DNA from: a virus
DNA length: 31,955 bases
IMG/VR virus record: IMGVR_UViG_3300023235_000082
Span: 1 to 31,955 of that record
Strand: one strand, 5' to 3'
Below the pieces are notes generated by a model. That model was given only the letters and a program-made list of their open reading frames with translations. It searched no databases and was not told where the DNA came from. A program made the translations under genes and the position numbers. Numbering within the stretch: the stretch's first letter is position 1; every line of letters begins with the position of its first letter. Positions 15,879 to 24,413 of the stretch are shown in pieces.

Positions 15879-17833
15879 AAACATTTAGACAGTTAAAAGA
15901 ATCAATTATTGATATACCTAGAAGCACTTATGCTCCTGGTGTATTTGATAATGCTGACACAAAGGATCCAAAGATCAAGTCTAGTGTCAAAGTAATGATT
16001 GACAAACAGGTTGAAGACTTTGCAAAAGAGTATCCTGTTATCAAGATAGCTTTGATTGGTTCTATACTGACTAAAAAATATAGAAATGATGCTGATTTAG
16101 ATATCAATGTTCTACTTGATGTACCAAAAGATAAACAAGAAGAAGAAAGATTAAGACTATCAAAACAGTTTTTATCTGTTAAGAATCCTGACAACATTCA
16201 AGGTAAATTAATACCAGGAACAAAACATCCTGTAAACTATTATCTGATTACAGATCAGAAAACATATGACGATCAAAACAAAAAGGCAGATGCCGTATTT
16301 GATATAACAAATAATAAATTTATTAAACGACCAGATGATTTTACTTTTGATATGAGTTTATATCTAAAAGACTTTGAAAGAAAAGTACAAGAGATAGATG
16401 TAATCAAAGGTGAATTGAAAAGAGATATCATAGACTATGATGAACTATCAGATTTAAAACCAAAAGATATTGAAAACTTACAAGACAAAGTTAATGGTAA
16501 GTTAAAAGAGATAGAAAAAGATTTACAAGATATTATAAACATAGGTGATACTGTTGACGCTGAGAGAAGAGCGGCGTTTGATACAGACATGACACCAGAC
16601 CAAATAAGAACATATGGTATTAAGAATAGATTACCTAAAAATGTAATATACAAGATGTTAGAAAAATATCATTACCTAACATTCTATAAGAAATGTAAAA
16701 AGATTTTAGATGATGGTAAAGTGACGGATTCAGAAATAGATACATTAAAAACTGAACAAGCCCAAAGTAAAACTAGGGCTGTCAATGAGGCGTTAGATAA
16801 AAATACTAAACTGATATTTGCCTTTGGTAGGTTCAACCCTCCTACTACGGGACACGCTAAACTTATGAAAGAAGTGATTATACAAGCTAGAAAGAACAAT
16901 GCTAATCACGTTGTTTATGCTAGCGCCTCACAAGACAAAAGAAGTAATCCATTAGATGTAAAAACTAAAGTCAAGTTTATGAAGAAGATGTTTCCTCAAA
17001 ACAAAATTAAAGCAGCTGGCGGATCACAAAGAACTTTCATAGAGATATTAAAATTCTATGATAAGATGTACGGTGAAATCATTATGATTGCTGGTAGTGA
17101 TAGAATAAATGAGTTTCAAAAACTATCTGATAAGTACAATGGTAAAGATTACAATTACAAATCAATCAAAGTAGTATCATCTGGCGAAAGAGATCCTGAT
17201 GCTGAAGGTATTACAGGTATGTCTGCCTCTAAAATGAGAGAGATGGCAAACAATAATGATTATAGAAATTTCAAAAAAGGTGTTGTAGGTCTTTCTGATA
17301 GTGATACTAAAGCACTATTCAATGCTGTTAAGAAAGGTATGGGTGTAAATGAATCCTTTACTAACTTCTTAAACAATGATTTAAGAGAAGAATATCATCA
17401 AGAAAAAATATTCAATATAGGTGATATAGTTGAACATACAGATGGTTCAAAAGGTATGGTTGTTAGACGAGGTTCTAATTATATTTCATATGAAGAAGAT
17501 AGTATTATTAAGAAAGCATGGTTATATGATGTTCAAATGTGTGAAGAACAACCTGAAAAGAAGACTAATATAATTGAAGAACTATCAAAAGAACATGAAG
17601 AATTAGACGAATCTTACGAGATAGGCACAGACTCATATGCTCAACATACCATGAAAATGACACCAGGCCAACCTATTCAAAACTTCAGAAAATACAGCGA
17701 AACTATTAAATTGAATGATATAGAAAAATTTAAAAATGAAGAAGAAACTATTGATAAATATAAGAAACGATACAAAGAACGGTACAAAGAAGAACTAGAA
17801 AAAGCCGTTGAACGTATGAAAAAGGAACTATAA
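15875..17833 (+). CDS. Pol-beta-like nucleotidyltransferase fused to a NMNAT/cytidylyltransferase-like domain
   Basis: A 652-residue multidomain protein. Residues about 60-85 (ALIGSILTKKYRNDADLDIN) have the G-S ... D-x-D pattern of minimal pol-beta-superfamily nucleotidyltransferases. Residues about 312-460 are a second, different nucleotidyltransferase: FAFGRFNPPTTGHAKLM has the T-x-G-H form of the HIGH motif, IMIAGSDRINEF follows, and TGMSASKMREM is the ISSTxxR-like motif. The C-terminus contains FNIGDIVEHTDGSKGMVVRR, a KOW-like beta segment, and a highly charged helix. The leader MKTFRQLKESIID fits the capsid-targeting-like series (L-K-E). Possible roles include nucleotide or NAD metabolism or tRNA end modification; the substrate is unknown. 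Confidence 0.75.
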   Translation: MKTFRQLKESIIDIPRSTYAPGVFDNADTKDPKIKSSVKVMIDKQVEDFAKEYPVIKIALIGSILTKKYRNDADLDINVLLDVPKDKQEEERLRLSKQFLSVKNPDNIQGKLIPGTKHPVNYYLITDQKTYDDQNKKADAVFDITNNKFIKRPDDFTFDMSLYLKDFERKVQEIDVIKGELKRDIIDYDELSDLKPKDIENLQDKVNGKLKEIEKDLQDIINIGDTVDAERRAAFDTDMTPDQIRTYGIKNRLPKNVIYKMLEKYHYLTFYKKCKKILDDGKVTDSEIDTLKTEQAQSKTRAVNEALDKNTKLIFAFGRFNPPTTGHAKLMKEVIIQARKNNANHVVYASASQDKRSNPLDVKTKVKFMKKMFPQNKIKAAGGSQRTFIEILKFYDKMYGEIIMIAGSDRINEFQKLSDKYNGKDYNYKSIKVVSSGERDPDAEGITGMSASKMREMANNNDYRNFKKGVVGLSDSDTKALFNAVKKGMGVNESFTNFLNNDLREEYHQEKIFNIGDIVEHTDGSKGMVVRRGSNYISYEEDSIIKKAWLYDVQMCEEQPEKKTNIIEELSKEHEELDESYEIGTDSYAQHTMKMTPGQPIQNFRKYSETIKLNDIEKFKNEEETIDKYKKRYKERYKEELEKAVERMKKEL

Positions 17834-18189
17834 TGAAGTATGCAGATATGACAGAAGCGTTGAAACAAGTAAGAGAATCTACTTGTCCTAAGTGTGAAGG
17901 AGAGGGTTGTGAGTGTTCTGAACCTACTTTAGAAGAACAGAAGAATCAACTTGAAGAAGAAATAAAAATCCTATCAGATATAAAAGACACTATGATTCAA
18001 GAGAAAATACAACAAGGTTTTGCTGTTAGATTTTTTGATCCTTCTAACGGAAAAAGATTTGCAGCTGCATATCCAAATAAAAAAGACGCAGAAGATAAAG
18101 CTGCTCAACTAAAGAAAGATGGATTAAAAGACATTTCAATCACTCAACACACACTAAACTTCAAGGAAGAAAACAATGAAATCATTTAA
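17833..18189 (+). CDS. Small protein with Cys cluster and a shared 45-residue module
   Basis: A 118-residue protein. The leader MKYADMTEALKQVRES resembles the capsid-targeting-like N-termini nearby. CPKCEGEGCEC (residues about 20-30) is a four-cysteine cluster that could bind zinc. Residues about 60-105 (GFAVRFFDPSNGKRFAAAYP and KKDAEDKAAQLKKDGL) closely resemble a stretch of the protein at 25331. Start follows AAGGAACTATA; it overlaps the next gene by 14 bases. Function unknown. Confidence 0.7.
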   Translation: MKYADMTEALKQVRESTCPKCEGEGCECSEPTLEEQKNQLEEEIKILSDIKDTMIQEKIQQGFAVRFFDPSNGKRFAAAYPNKKDAEDKAAQLKKDGLKDISITQHTLNFKEENNEII

Positions 18190-20722
18190 AGATATTAACA
18201 AAAAAGAAACTGATTTAGAAGAAGCTTGTTGGGTCGGTTATAAAAAAGTAGGCATGAAGAAAAAAGGTGACCGAATGGTTCCTGATTGTGTCAAAGAAGA
18301 AGTTGTCAACGAAGTATATGGAAAAGATTGGACATACAATGAAAGTGTTGCTGATTTTTACAAAGGTAAACTTTCTGACACACAACTTATAAATTTAAAA
18401 AATCTTTGGAAGAATAAAAGAGCTTCAGATATAACTCCAAGTGTTAAGAGTTATGTTCAAGGTCTTGACCAATTCACTAAGATGGATATCAAGAAGGCAA
18501 ACATTAAACATCTTTCTAATCTAATTGATAGTGTACAAAAAGAAGAAGTTGATTTTATAACTCCTCTACAAGATCAGATAGAAATTATTGAAATGAATTC
18601 AGTTGTGAGAAAAACTGACCTGAAAGAATTTAGTTCAGATCAAATCGAAAGACTTGCAAAAGCATATAGTATGATGAAAGATAGAACTATATCAGTTGAC
18701 AATGCAAAAAAATTAGTTAAAATGATGGACGGCGTTCCTGTTAATTCACTAAACGCTTTAAGAAAGAAAAGAATACCTTTCTTATCTGGTCTAGCTATGA
18801 CTAGAATGATAAAATTAAAAATGCCTATTACAGAAACATATACTGTACAGATTACTAAAAAAGATGGTAGTAAAATGAGTCTAGGTAGATACAATACATC
18901 TGCTGAGGCACAAAGATATGTTGATCAATATGGTGCAGGTGCTAAGATAGTTAAAGAAGATTTAAATAAAGAAGAAGTTAAAGAAAGTGTTGATGATATT
19001 AGAAAGAATCCAAACTGGAAATTACAACCAGGTGGTGGAATGTATCCTAGATATAAACACCCTAAACATGGCAACATTAATATAGACCGTTATGGAGGAT
19101 GGCAGCACGCTGTCAACGGTAAAGTAGTAGCGTTTTTCAGCCCAAGTTATCCTGATAATAAATTCAGTAATACTGGCGCTACAAGTATGGACCTTTCTGA
19201 TTACATGAAACTTAAAAAAATAAACGAAGATTTGAATAAAGATGATAAGAAGACAATCGAACCTATCATCAAACAACTTCAAAAATCTGTTACAGCTCAT
19301 GGCAAACAGGCAAAACAATTGAAAAAAGATATTGCAGACGAGAAAGATTTAGAAGAAAAAACGGGTCTACAAAGAATGGGAGAGATGATGAAAAAATTAG
19401 CAACTGTCGCTGGTTATAAAAGACCATCATCAAATGACGGTTATCAAGCAATTTATGATTATAAAAATGGTAAAGGAAAATATCAAGGAAAAGGTAAAAA
19501 AACTTTTAAACAAGTACAAGACTGGATTGAAAGAAACGGTTATCATTTTCCTATGTTTATGTTAAAATCAGTACTAGGTGAAGAAGTTGAAATACAAGAA
19601 GCAGACTTATCTAAATCACAAATTACAAAAGTACACAAACAAGCTGATGATCTACCTAAGAAAGACTTTATGAAAAGATATGGTAAAGATGGTGACGCTG
19701 TTCGTTATGCGACAGCAACTAACATGGTCAAGAAGAAGTTAGGTATTGGCGAAGATAATAAATTAATCACAAAGGGAGAGTTAAAGATGAATGAATCATA
19801 CAAATTAAAACTTAATTCTGCTATGGAACATTACAAAATTGCTTCCCTGGCTGAACTAAAAGACGAAGATCAAAAAGCATTTTTCAGTTATGTAGATGGT
19901 TTAAACGAAGAAGTATCTTTAGAAGAAAAAGATGTACCAGCAGGTTCTCACAAAATGCCTGATGGAACTATTATGAAAGACAAGGATCATAAGAAAGAAG
20001 AAACAGTAGACGAAAAATTAAGTAGTCAAGATTTAGCAAAAGTAAAAAAAGATATGCACGTTGTAATTAAAGGTTCAGACTACTTAGTATATAAAGTAAG
20101 AGGTAATGAAGTTGAGGTTACTGATGCAGAAGATAGAAAAACTACTTATAGTATAAATGATATTACTAGTATTAAAGGTTTAAGAGATAATCCTTTTGAA
20201 AGTATGAGAGAAGAAGACGCTTACGACAACGATAGATTTATTATCAAAAATGGTAAAGCTACAGTAGATAATTCTAATACGGCTGATAACAAAGACCATG
20301 TTCATGCTCCGGATGCTAAAATAGCTTTACAACTTCATAAACAAGGAAAAAAAGTTTATAAAGAAGAACTATCATCAGCACAAAAGAAATTACCTGCTGG
20401 TTTACAAAAGGCTATTAAAGATAAAGAGGCAAAAGAAGATTTAGTAGGCGGTCAAAAGAAATTAGATAAAGATAAAGATGGTGATCTTGACGCAAAAGAT
20501 TTTGCTGCTTTGAGAAAAGATAAAACAGAAGACCATGACTGTGATAAAACACATCCTAATGAGTCACATAAAGAATACACAACAAATAAAGTTGCTAAAG
20601 AATACATGAATATGTCTGCTAGTAAAAACAAAATGAAAACAGAAAGTCATGGTAAATACTTACAAACAAAACCTGGTTCACTAGAGGAAGCAGTTTTAAA
20701 AGCAAGAGGCTTAATTAAGTAA
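18176..20722 (+). CDS. Large mosaic accessory or virion-associated protein (848 aa)
   Basis: An 848-residue charged protein that I do not recognise as an enzyme. It looks assembled from short modules: a leader MKSFKDINKKETDLEEA, CWVGYKKVGMKKKGDRMVPD near the start, a helical domain (DQIERLAKAYSMMKDR), a TVQITKKDGSKMSLGRYNTS module similar to those at 17833 and 25331, a segment starting MNESYKLKLNSAMEHYKIAS at residue 538, VPAGSHKMPDGTIMKDKD, and KLDKDKDGDLDAKDFAALRK, an EF-hand or dockerin-like calcium loop. Similar modules occur in proteins of marine T4-likes. A strong internal ribosome-binding site and ATG at 19787 may give a 311-residue second product. Good AAGGAAGAAAACA site at its start. 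Confidence 0.75.
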   Translation: MKSFKDINKKETDLEEACWVGYKKVGMKKKGDRMVPDCVKEEVVNEVYGKDWTYNESVADFYKGKLSDTQLINLKNLWKNKRASDITPSVKSYVQGLDQFTKMDIKKANIKHLSNLIDSVQKEEVDFITPLQDQIEIIEMNSVVRKTDLKEFSSDQIERLAKAYSMMKDRTISVDNAKKLVKMMDGVPVNSLNALRKKRIPFLSGLAMTRMIKLKMPITETYTVQITKKDGSKMSLGRYNTSAEAQRYVDQYGAGAKIVKEDLNKEEVKESVDDIRKNPNWKLQPGGGMYPRYKHPKHGNINIDRYGGWQHAVNGKVVAFFSPSYPDNKFSNTGATSMDLSDYMKLKKINEDLNKDDKKTIEPIIKQLQKSVTAHGKQAKQLKKDIADEKDLEEKTGLQRMGEMMKKLATVAGYKRPSSNDGYQAIYDYKNGKGKYQGKGKKTFKQVQDWIERNGYHFPMFMLKSVLGEEVEIQEADLSKSQITKVHKQADDLPKKDFMKRYGKDGDAVRYATATNMVKKKLGIGEDNKLITKGELKMNESYKLKLNSAMEHYKIASLAELKDEDQKAFFSYVDGLNEEVSLEEKDVPAGSHKMPDGTIMKDKDHKKEETVDEKLSSQDLAKVKKDMHVVIKGSDYLVYKVRGNEVEVTDAEDRKTTYSINDITSIKGLRDNPFESMREEDAYDNDRFIIKNGKATVDNSNTADNKDHVHAPDAKIALQLHKQGKKVYKEELSSAQKKLPAGLQKAIKDKEAKEDLVGGQKKLDKDKDGDLDAKDFAALRKDKTEDHDCDKTHPNESHKEYTTNKVAKEYMNMSASKNKMKTESHGKYLQTKPGSLEEAVLKARGLIK

Positions 20723-20730
20723 GGAATAAA

Positions 20731-21486
20731 ATGACAAGATATACAAAAACATTTGCTGAGGCAATGAAAGAAGTTAGAGAAGGATATAGTGATAAGCAAA
20801 TTAAAATGGCTTACGGTATCATAAACGATCCTAGATATAAAGGTGGTAATTATGACGGTGCTGTTGCAGCTATTGAGAAACTTGCAAAAGGTTTATCAAA
20901 ACAAAAAGATGTTGCTAATGCTTTGATGAGAGCAAATGAATCTATGAATGAAGACTATGAAGTTTCTATGGCTATTGGTCAATTAAGAACAATTAACGAA
21001 TATGCTAGTAAACTTATTTCAATATTAGAATCAAAAGGACCTGGCTATAATATTGAGGCATGGGTTCAATCTAAAATAACTACTGCTGAAGATTATATGA
21101 ATAGTGTTGGTCACTATATGGAAAACAATCCAGATGTGGCAAACGAAGCAAAAATTCCAGAAATAGATAAAAAAAAAGATACAGACTCTTTAGAGAAACA
21201 GATAGTTGCCTTACAAGGTAAATTAAATCTTGTTCAACAAAAATTAGAAAACGAAAAAAACAAAGTTGTTAAACCTGAACCAAATAAAGAAACAGGAGAA
21301 GTTCCTTTAAGAACAGGATTAGCAAATGCAATATTAGATAAAAAAATTGACACTAAAAAACTGGTTCAAGCAAAGAAAAAAGAAGAAATTAAAGTTGGCG
21401 GAAAGACTAAGATACAAATCAATCCAGATGTACAGATTGGTCAATTTTCTGGCGGAATGAAAACTAATACTGGTAATTTATACTAG
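20731..21486 (+). CDS. Accessory protein with capsid-targeting-like leader and coiled coil
   Basis: A 251-residue protein. It starts MTRYTKTFAEAMKEVREGYS, like the leaders of its neighbours. An N-terminal helical region (QIKMAYGIINDPRYKGGNYD and GAVAAIEKLAKGLSKQKDV) is followed by VQSKITTAEDYMNSVGHYME and a coiled coil (LEKQIVALQGKLNLVQQKLE). The C-terminus QIGQFSGGMKTNTGNLY is glycine-rich. No enzymatic motif seen. The VQSKITTAEDYMNSV stretch is familiar from other marine T4-like genomes as a virion or hypothetical protein. Ribosome-binding site AAGGAATAAA. Confidence 0.7.
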   Translation: MTRYTKTFAEAMKEVREGYSDKQIKMAYGIINDPRYKGGNYDGAVAAIEKLAKGLSKQKDVANALMRANESMNEDYEVSMAIGQLRTINEYASKLISILESKGPGYNIEAWVQSKITTAEDYMNSVGHYMENNPDVANEAKIPEIDKKKDTDSLEKQIVALQGKLNLVQQKLENEKNKVVKPEPNKETGEVPLRTGLANAILDKKIDTKKLVQAKKKEEIKVGGKTKIQINPDVQIGQFSGGMKTNTGNLY

Positions 21487-21500
21487 GGAGGGGATCTCTA

Positions 21501-22022
21501 GTGAGAGATTATAAAGAATTTTATAGAGAAGTAAAGGGTGATTTACCTCGTATCTATTGTGATATGGACGGTGTTCTTTGTGACTTTATAGTACAGGCCA
21601 AAAAGGCGACAGGCGTTATCTTCACACAAGATAAAGCAAAAGAACATTGGGAAGTTATTAAGAAGTTACCTAAATTCTGGTCAGATATGCCTTGGATGCC
21701 TGGAGGAAAACAACTATGGAATTATATTAACAATTATAAACCACATATATTATCTGCTTATACTGTTGAAGACCCTAACTGTATACCAGGAAAAAGAACT
21801 TGGTTAAGAAAAAATGTTAGTATTTCTACAAGTAATATTAACATGGTAAGACGTAGAGATAAGCGAAACTTTGCAATGAAAAGTGATGGTAAAAGACAGC
21901 CTGCAATACTAATTGATGACTTTAAGAACAATATTAATGAATTTAAGGCGGCTGGAGGTATTGGTATACATCATACTAGTGCTTCAAAAACAATTTCAGA
22001 ACTTAGAAGATTAGGTTTTTGA
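21501..22022 (+). CDS. HAD-family phosphatase, 5'(3')-deoxyribonucleotidase-like
   Basis: A 173-residue HAD hydrolase. IYCDMDGVLCDF (D21 and D23) is motif I with nucleophile and acid-base aspartates; HILSAYTVED is motif II-like and AILIDDFKNNINEF is the acidic motif IV. Such phage enzymes resemble 5'(3')-deoxyribonucleotidases and could trim deoxynucleotides. The start is GTG 21501 because it follows the very strong GGGAGGGG site; no upstream ATG fits. The first residues (MRDYKEFYREVKG) resemble the leaders nearby, placed ahead of the HAD fold. Confidence 0.8.
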   Translation: MRDYKEFYREVKGDLPRIYCDMDGVLCDFIVQAKKATGVIFTQDKAKEHWEVIKKLPKFWSDMPWMPGGKQLWNYINNYKPHILSAYTVEDPNCIPGKRTWLRKNVSISTSNINMVRRRDKRNFAMKSDGKRQPAILIDDFKNNINEFKAAGGIGIHHTSASKTISELRRLGF

Positions 22023-22028
22023 TAAATA
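22021..22028 (+). promoter_or_regulatory. Possible late promoter (GATAAATA)
   Basis: Matches the late box at 7 of 8 bases and overlaps the stop of the HAD gene. Predicted start near 22034, 40 nt before the virion-type gene at 22074. The leader contains the palindromes GTTATATAAC and CTTATTAATAAG just before an AAGGAGAG ribosome-binding site. Confidence 0.35.
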
Positions 22029-22073
22029 GTAACGTTATATAACAAATAAATCTTATTAATAAGGAGAGATAAT

Positions 22074-22757
22074 ATGCCTTTATGGGGAAATTCAGACGCA
22101 GTTGAAGATAAACCAAAACACTTCACAGCCGCTGAGAAATTAAACGTTTACGCTACCGAAAAAGGTTGGGTAAAAAAGGTAACTGGAACTGGTGGTCGAG
22201 CTAATCGAACACAAGAAGAAGTTATTGTGGCAATTGGTGACTTGAGCACTTCTCTGAATCTTGCAGACATCACAGCAATCGATTGGAATATAGATAGTTT
22301 TGATAAGTCTGATGGTGGTACTTTAAGTGCTACAGTTACTTTCAACGAGGAAGTTGAAGTTGCTACAGATGGTGGTACGCCACATCTTGCTGTCACAAAC
22401 AGTAATGCTGGTGCAGGTTCAGGTCGTGGTCCACACAATCTATTATACGCTAGTGGTTCTGGTACAAACAGAATTACATTTGAACTTGCAATTGCAGCTG
22501 CTAATGCCGCTACAAATGCTTCAGATGTACTTTCAATAGGTGCAAATGCAATCGCTTTGAATAGTGGTAAAATAAGTGAGAAATCTACTGAACACGTTGT
22601 TTTAGAAGAAGGAACAAACTCTGGAGATGTCGGAGAGTTCATAAGACTAGAAGGCGCTCAAGGTGGACACTTAAACCAAGAGGCAAACACTGCTTCTACG
22701 ATTACAAGTGCCGCTTCTATTGGAACTGCCGCTGGTACAATTACTGTAGCTGAGTAG
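22074..22757 (+). CDS. Virion-type protein with Ig-like beta domain
   Basis: A 227-residue Ala/Gly/Ser/Thr-rich protein. It begins MPLWGNSDAVEDKPKHFTAA, an opening I associate with structural proteins of marine T4-likes, then EKLNVYATEKGWVKK. FNEEVEVATDGGTPHLAVTN and SGSGTNRITFEL resemble a bacterial Ig/SwmB-like beta sandwich, typical of capsid decoration or fibre proteins. Composition and base use (more CG-rich, fewer Lys) differ from its accessory neighbours, as expected for an abundant structural protein. Strong AAGGAGAGATAAT site. Precise virion location unknown. Confidence 0.7.
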   Translation: MPLWGNSDAVEDKPKHFTAAEKLNVYATEKGWVKKVTGTGGRANRTQEEVIVAIGDLSTSLNLADITAIDWNIDSFDKSDGGTLSATVTFNEEVEVATDGGTPHLAVTNSNAGAGSGRGPHNLLYASGSGTNRITFELAIAAANAATNASDVLSIGANAIALNSGKISEKSTEHVVLEEGTNSGDVGEFIRLEGAQGGHLNQEANTASTITSAASIGTAAGTITVAE

Positions 22758-22766
22758 TAAAAAGAT

Positions 22767-22774
22767 TATAAATA
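22767..22774 (+). promoter_or_regulatory. T4-type late promoter box
   Basis: Exact TATAAATA in the gap between two virion-type genes. Predicted start is near 22780, so the transcript would begin with the hairpin at 22777-22800. It should drive the 22886 gene late. Confidence 0.55.
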
Positions 22775-22776
22775 TT

Positions 22777-22800
22777 GTGTAGGGCATTAGTGCCCTATAC
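22777..22800 (+). terminator. Hairpin, terminator or 5'-end stabiliser
   Basis: GTGTAGGGCA-TTAG-TGCCCTATAC forms a 10-bp stem (one G-T pair) followed by TACTTTTGAT. It lies 20 nt after the 22074 gene, so it could end that transcript. It also sits right at the predicted start of the 22767 late promoter, so it might cap the next mRNA. Confidence 0.6.
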
Positions 22801-22810
22801 TACTTTTGAT

Positions 22811-22862
22811 CCCTTACGAGATAACATCAATGTATGGGCTAACATTCCCGAATACATAAGGG
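22811..22862 (+). other. Nested hairpin in the 5' leader of the 22886 gene
   Basis: Outer arms CCCTT (22811-22815) and AAGGG (22858-22862) enclose ATGTAT-GGG (22830-22838), an 8-nt loop and CCC-GA-ATACAT (22847-22857). Both stems are perfect except for the 2-nt GA bulge and a 14-nt single-stranded side. It lies between a late promoter and the ribosome-binding site ATGGAGAAAATAAA. Role unknown. Confidence 0.45.
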
Positions 22863-22885
22863 TATAAACAAATGGAGAAAATAAA

Positions 22886-23431
22886 ATGGCTGACAAGAAA
22901 ATCACGGCATTAACTTCATTAGGAACAGCGACTGCAAGAGAAGACTTACTTCACTTGGTTGATGATCCTTCTGGAACGCCGATTAACAAAAAAGTAACTA
23001 TTGGTGAAATGGAAAATGCTCTAAGAACACCTGTTGTTTTAGCTGACGCCTCATCAACATCATTAACTGCAGCTGCAAACGCTGGTAGAACTAATGTTGT
23101 TCCTGATGTTTCACAATCATCAACTTACATCTTACCAACACCTTCTGCTGGATTATCTTTTAGATTCATCTATGGCGGTGCTGCTGCAGACGCTTCACCA
23201 CACATTATCAAAACTACTGGTAATACACTTTTCTTCAAAGGTGCTATCAATCATTTAGATCATGATGGTGATACTAACGCTCCTATCTTTTCAGACGGTA
23301 ACTCAAATAGTATATTTACTATGACTACACCGGCTGCTTACGTTTTAGATATCGTTGGTGTAAGTGCAACTGTTTACTACATTTCTGGTACTGTTGGCGA
23401 TGCCGCAGCTCCAGCATTCTCAGACGCTTAA
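22886..23431 (+). CDS. Virion-type protein, tail-fibre or decoration-like
   Basis: A 181-residue Ala/Thr/Ser-rich protein. [20 protein letters not shown] followed by [20 protein letters not shown] is a common opening in phage structural proteins of the fibre and neck type. The rest is beta-rich with little charge ([20 protein letters not shown] and [20 protein letters not shown]). No enzymatic motif. The gene is framed by two strong hairpins and has its own exact late promoter, so it is probably made late and in quantity. Base use is more GC-rich than the flanking accessory genes. Confidence 0.7.
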   Translation: MADKKITALTSLGTATAREDLLHLVDDPSGTPINKKVTIGEMENALRTPVVLADASSTSLTAAANAGRTNVVPDVSQSSTYILPTPSAGLSFRFIYGGAAADASPHIIKTTGNTLFFKGAINHLDHDGDTNAPIFSDGNSNSIFTMTTPAAYVLDIVGVSATVYYISGTVGDAAAPAFSDA

Positions 23432-23460
23432 TAACTGAGGATAACTGTAACTAAACTTAT

Positions 23461-23484
23461 GTGGAGGGGGTTCGCCCCCTCTAC
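23461..23484 (+). terminator. Rho-independent terminator
   Basis: GTGGAGGGGG-TTCG-CCCCCTCTAC, a 10-bp stem (one G-T) closed by a TTCG tetraloop, 29 nt after the virion-type gene and followed by TACTTAATTAAAT. T4 terminators also favour UUCG loops. Confidence 0.8.
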
Positions 23485-23509
23485 TACTTAATTAAATAAT
23501 GGAGAATAT

Positions 23510-23743
23510 ATGACTATATCAAAAGATCAATTAATAACAAGAAAAGAAGAAATTAAAAAAGACTTTGATACACTTGTTAAACAGATTGACGTAAAAGAAT
23601 TAGAAGTTAAAAGCATGAAGAACAATTTGAATGCTTTAGCTGGGGCAAGTCAACAAGTTGATTTGTTCTTAAAACAACTAGAAGACAAAGATAAACCAAT
23701 GCCAAAAGATAAAGAGGCGGCATTGAATATTGCAACTTCATAA
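23510..23743 (+). CDS. Small coiled-coil protein
   Basis: A 77-residue highly charged helical protein. MTISKDQLITRKEEIKKDFD and VKELEVKSMKNNLNALAGAS fit a coiled coil with heptad-like spacing, and ASQQVDLFLKQLED follows. Proteins of this size and pattern, opening with DQL...R, are common in marine T4-like genomes without known role. Good ATGGAGAATAT ribosome-binding site right after the terminator, so it starts a new unit or uses a promoter I cannot see. Confidence 0.65.
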   Translation: MTISKDQLITRKEEIKKDFDTLVKQIDVKELEVKSMKNNLNALAGASQQVDLFLKQLEDKDKPMPKDKEAALNIATS

Positions 23744-23754
23744 GGAGAGAAAAA

Positions 23755-23949
23755 ATGACAAAAGGTAAAGTAAAATATGGTGTAGGTGGCGTTCCTTACT
23801 ACAAAACTGATGTTGTAGAAGCAAAGGAAGAAAATGGTGTACTGTCAGAAATTTTAAATGAAAACCCTAACGCTGTTGAAATAGATGATGATACAATAGA
23901 AGAAAAGACTAAAGAAATAAAAAAGGGAAAGAAAAATGAAAAGTTTTAA
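23755..23949 (+). CDS. Small hypothetical protein
   Basis: A 64-residue protein: a glycine-containing basic opening (MTKGKVKYGVGGVPYYKTDV), then an acidic stretch (EIDDDTIEEKTKEIKK) and a basic end. No motif recognised. Strong AAGGAGAGAAAAA site; it overlaps the next gene by 14 bases, so translation is probably coupled. Confidence 0.6.
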   Translation: MTKGKVKYGVGGVPYYKTDVVEAKEENGVLSEILNENPNAVEIDDDTIEEKTKEIKKGKKNEKF

Positions 23950-24373
23950 ACAATTTGATGAAAGTCATAGTGTTGCTCTTAATTCAGCTGAAGATGACAA
24001 CTTAGGTCTTGTTAATGTACAAGATGAAAGAGTACAACAAAGATTAAATGCTTTCGTTGGTGCAATCGCTCAACAAGAGTATATGCAACCTGACGCTGCT
24101 ATGAAACAACTTAATAATAAGTTAAATGTAGTAGGACTAAACTTTGTTGAACCTAAGATTGAATCTGACAAAGGAAACGCAACTGTTGACTTAACTCAAT
24201 TTGGTGGAAGATATGGAAAAACTCCAGAAAATTCTAACGGCCCTATGTCAAAAGGTAAAGAACTTGAAGATGGTGATGGAATATCTCACAAAAGAGATGG
24301 TGGATTGAAGATTGAATTTAATTGGGAAAAACAAAAGAACAATCAATACAAAGTTTTCGCTAGCTTAAAATAA
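23936..24373 (+). CDS. Accessory protein with capsid-targeting-like leader
   Basis: A 145-residue protein with opening MKSFKQFDESHSVALNSAED, which matches the MK-S-F-K-x-F pattern and has an F-D-E site. The rest includes ERVQQRLNAFVGAIAQQEYM and a beta-like C-terminus (LKIEFNWEKQKNNQYKVF) joined by a Gly/Asp-rich linker. No enzyme motif is seen. If the leader is a targeting signal, the mature protein would start at S10. AAAGGGAAAGAAAA ribosome-binding site. Confidence 0.65.
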   Translation: MKSFKQFDESHSVALNSAEDDNLGLVNVQDERVQQRLNAFVGAIAQQEYMQPDAAMKQLNNKLNVVGLNFVEPKIESDKGNATVDLTQFGGRYGKTPENSNGPMSKGKELEDGDGISHKRDGGLKIEFNWEKQKNNQYKVFASLK

Positions 24374-24413
24374 TACGCTGCTACTATATACATTAACTAC
24401 AAGTGAATAAATT

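Noticed and set aside
22148-22642. Long antisense open frame opposite the virion-type gene (164 aa)
   Set aside because: Codon-structure shadow of an Ala/Ser-rich gene; no ribosome-binding site, and all other genes are on the + strand.
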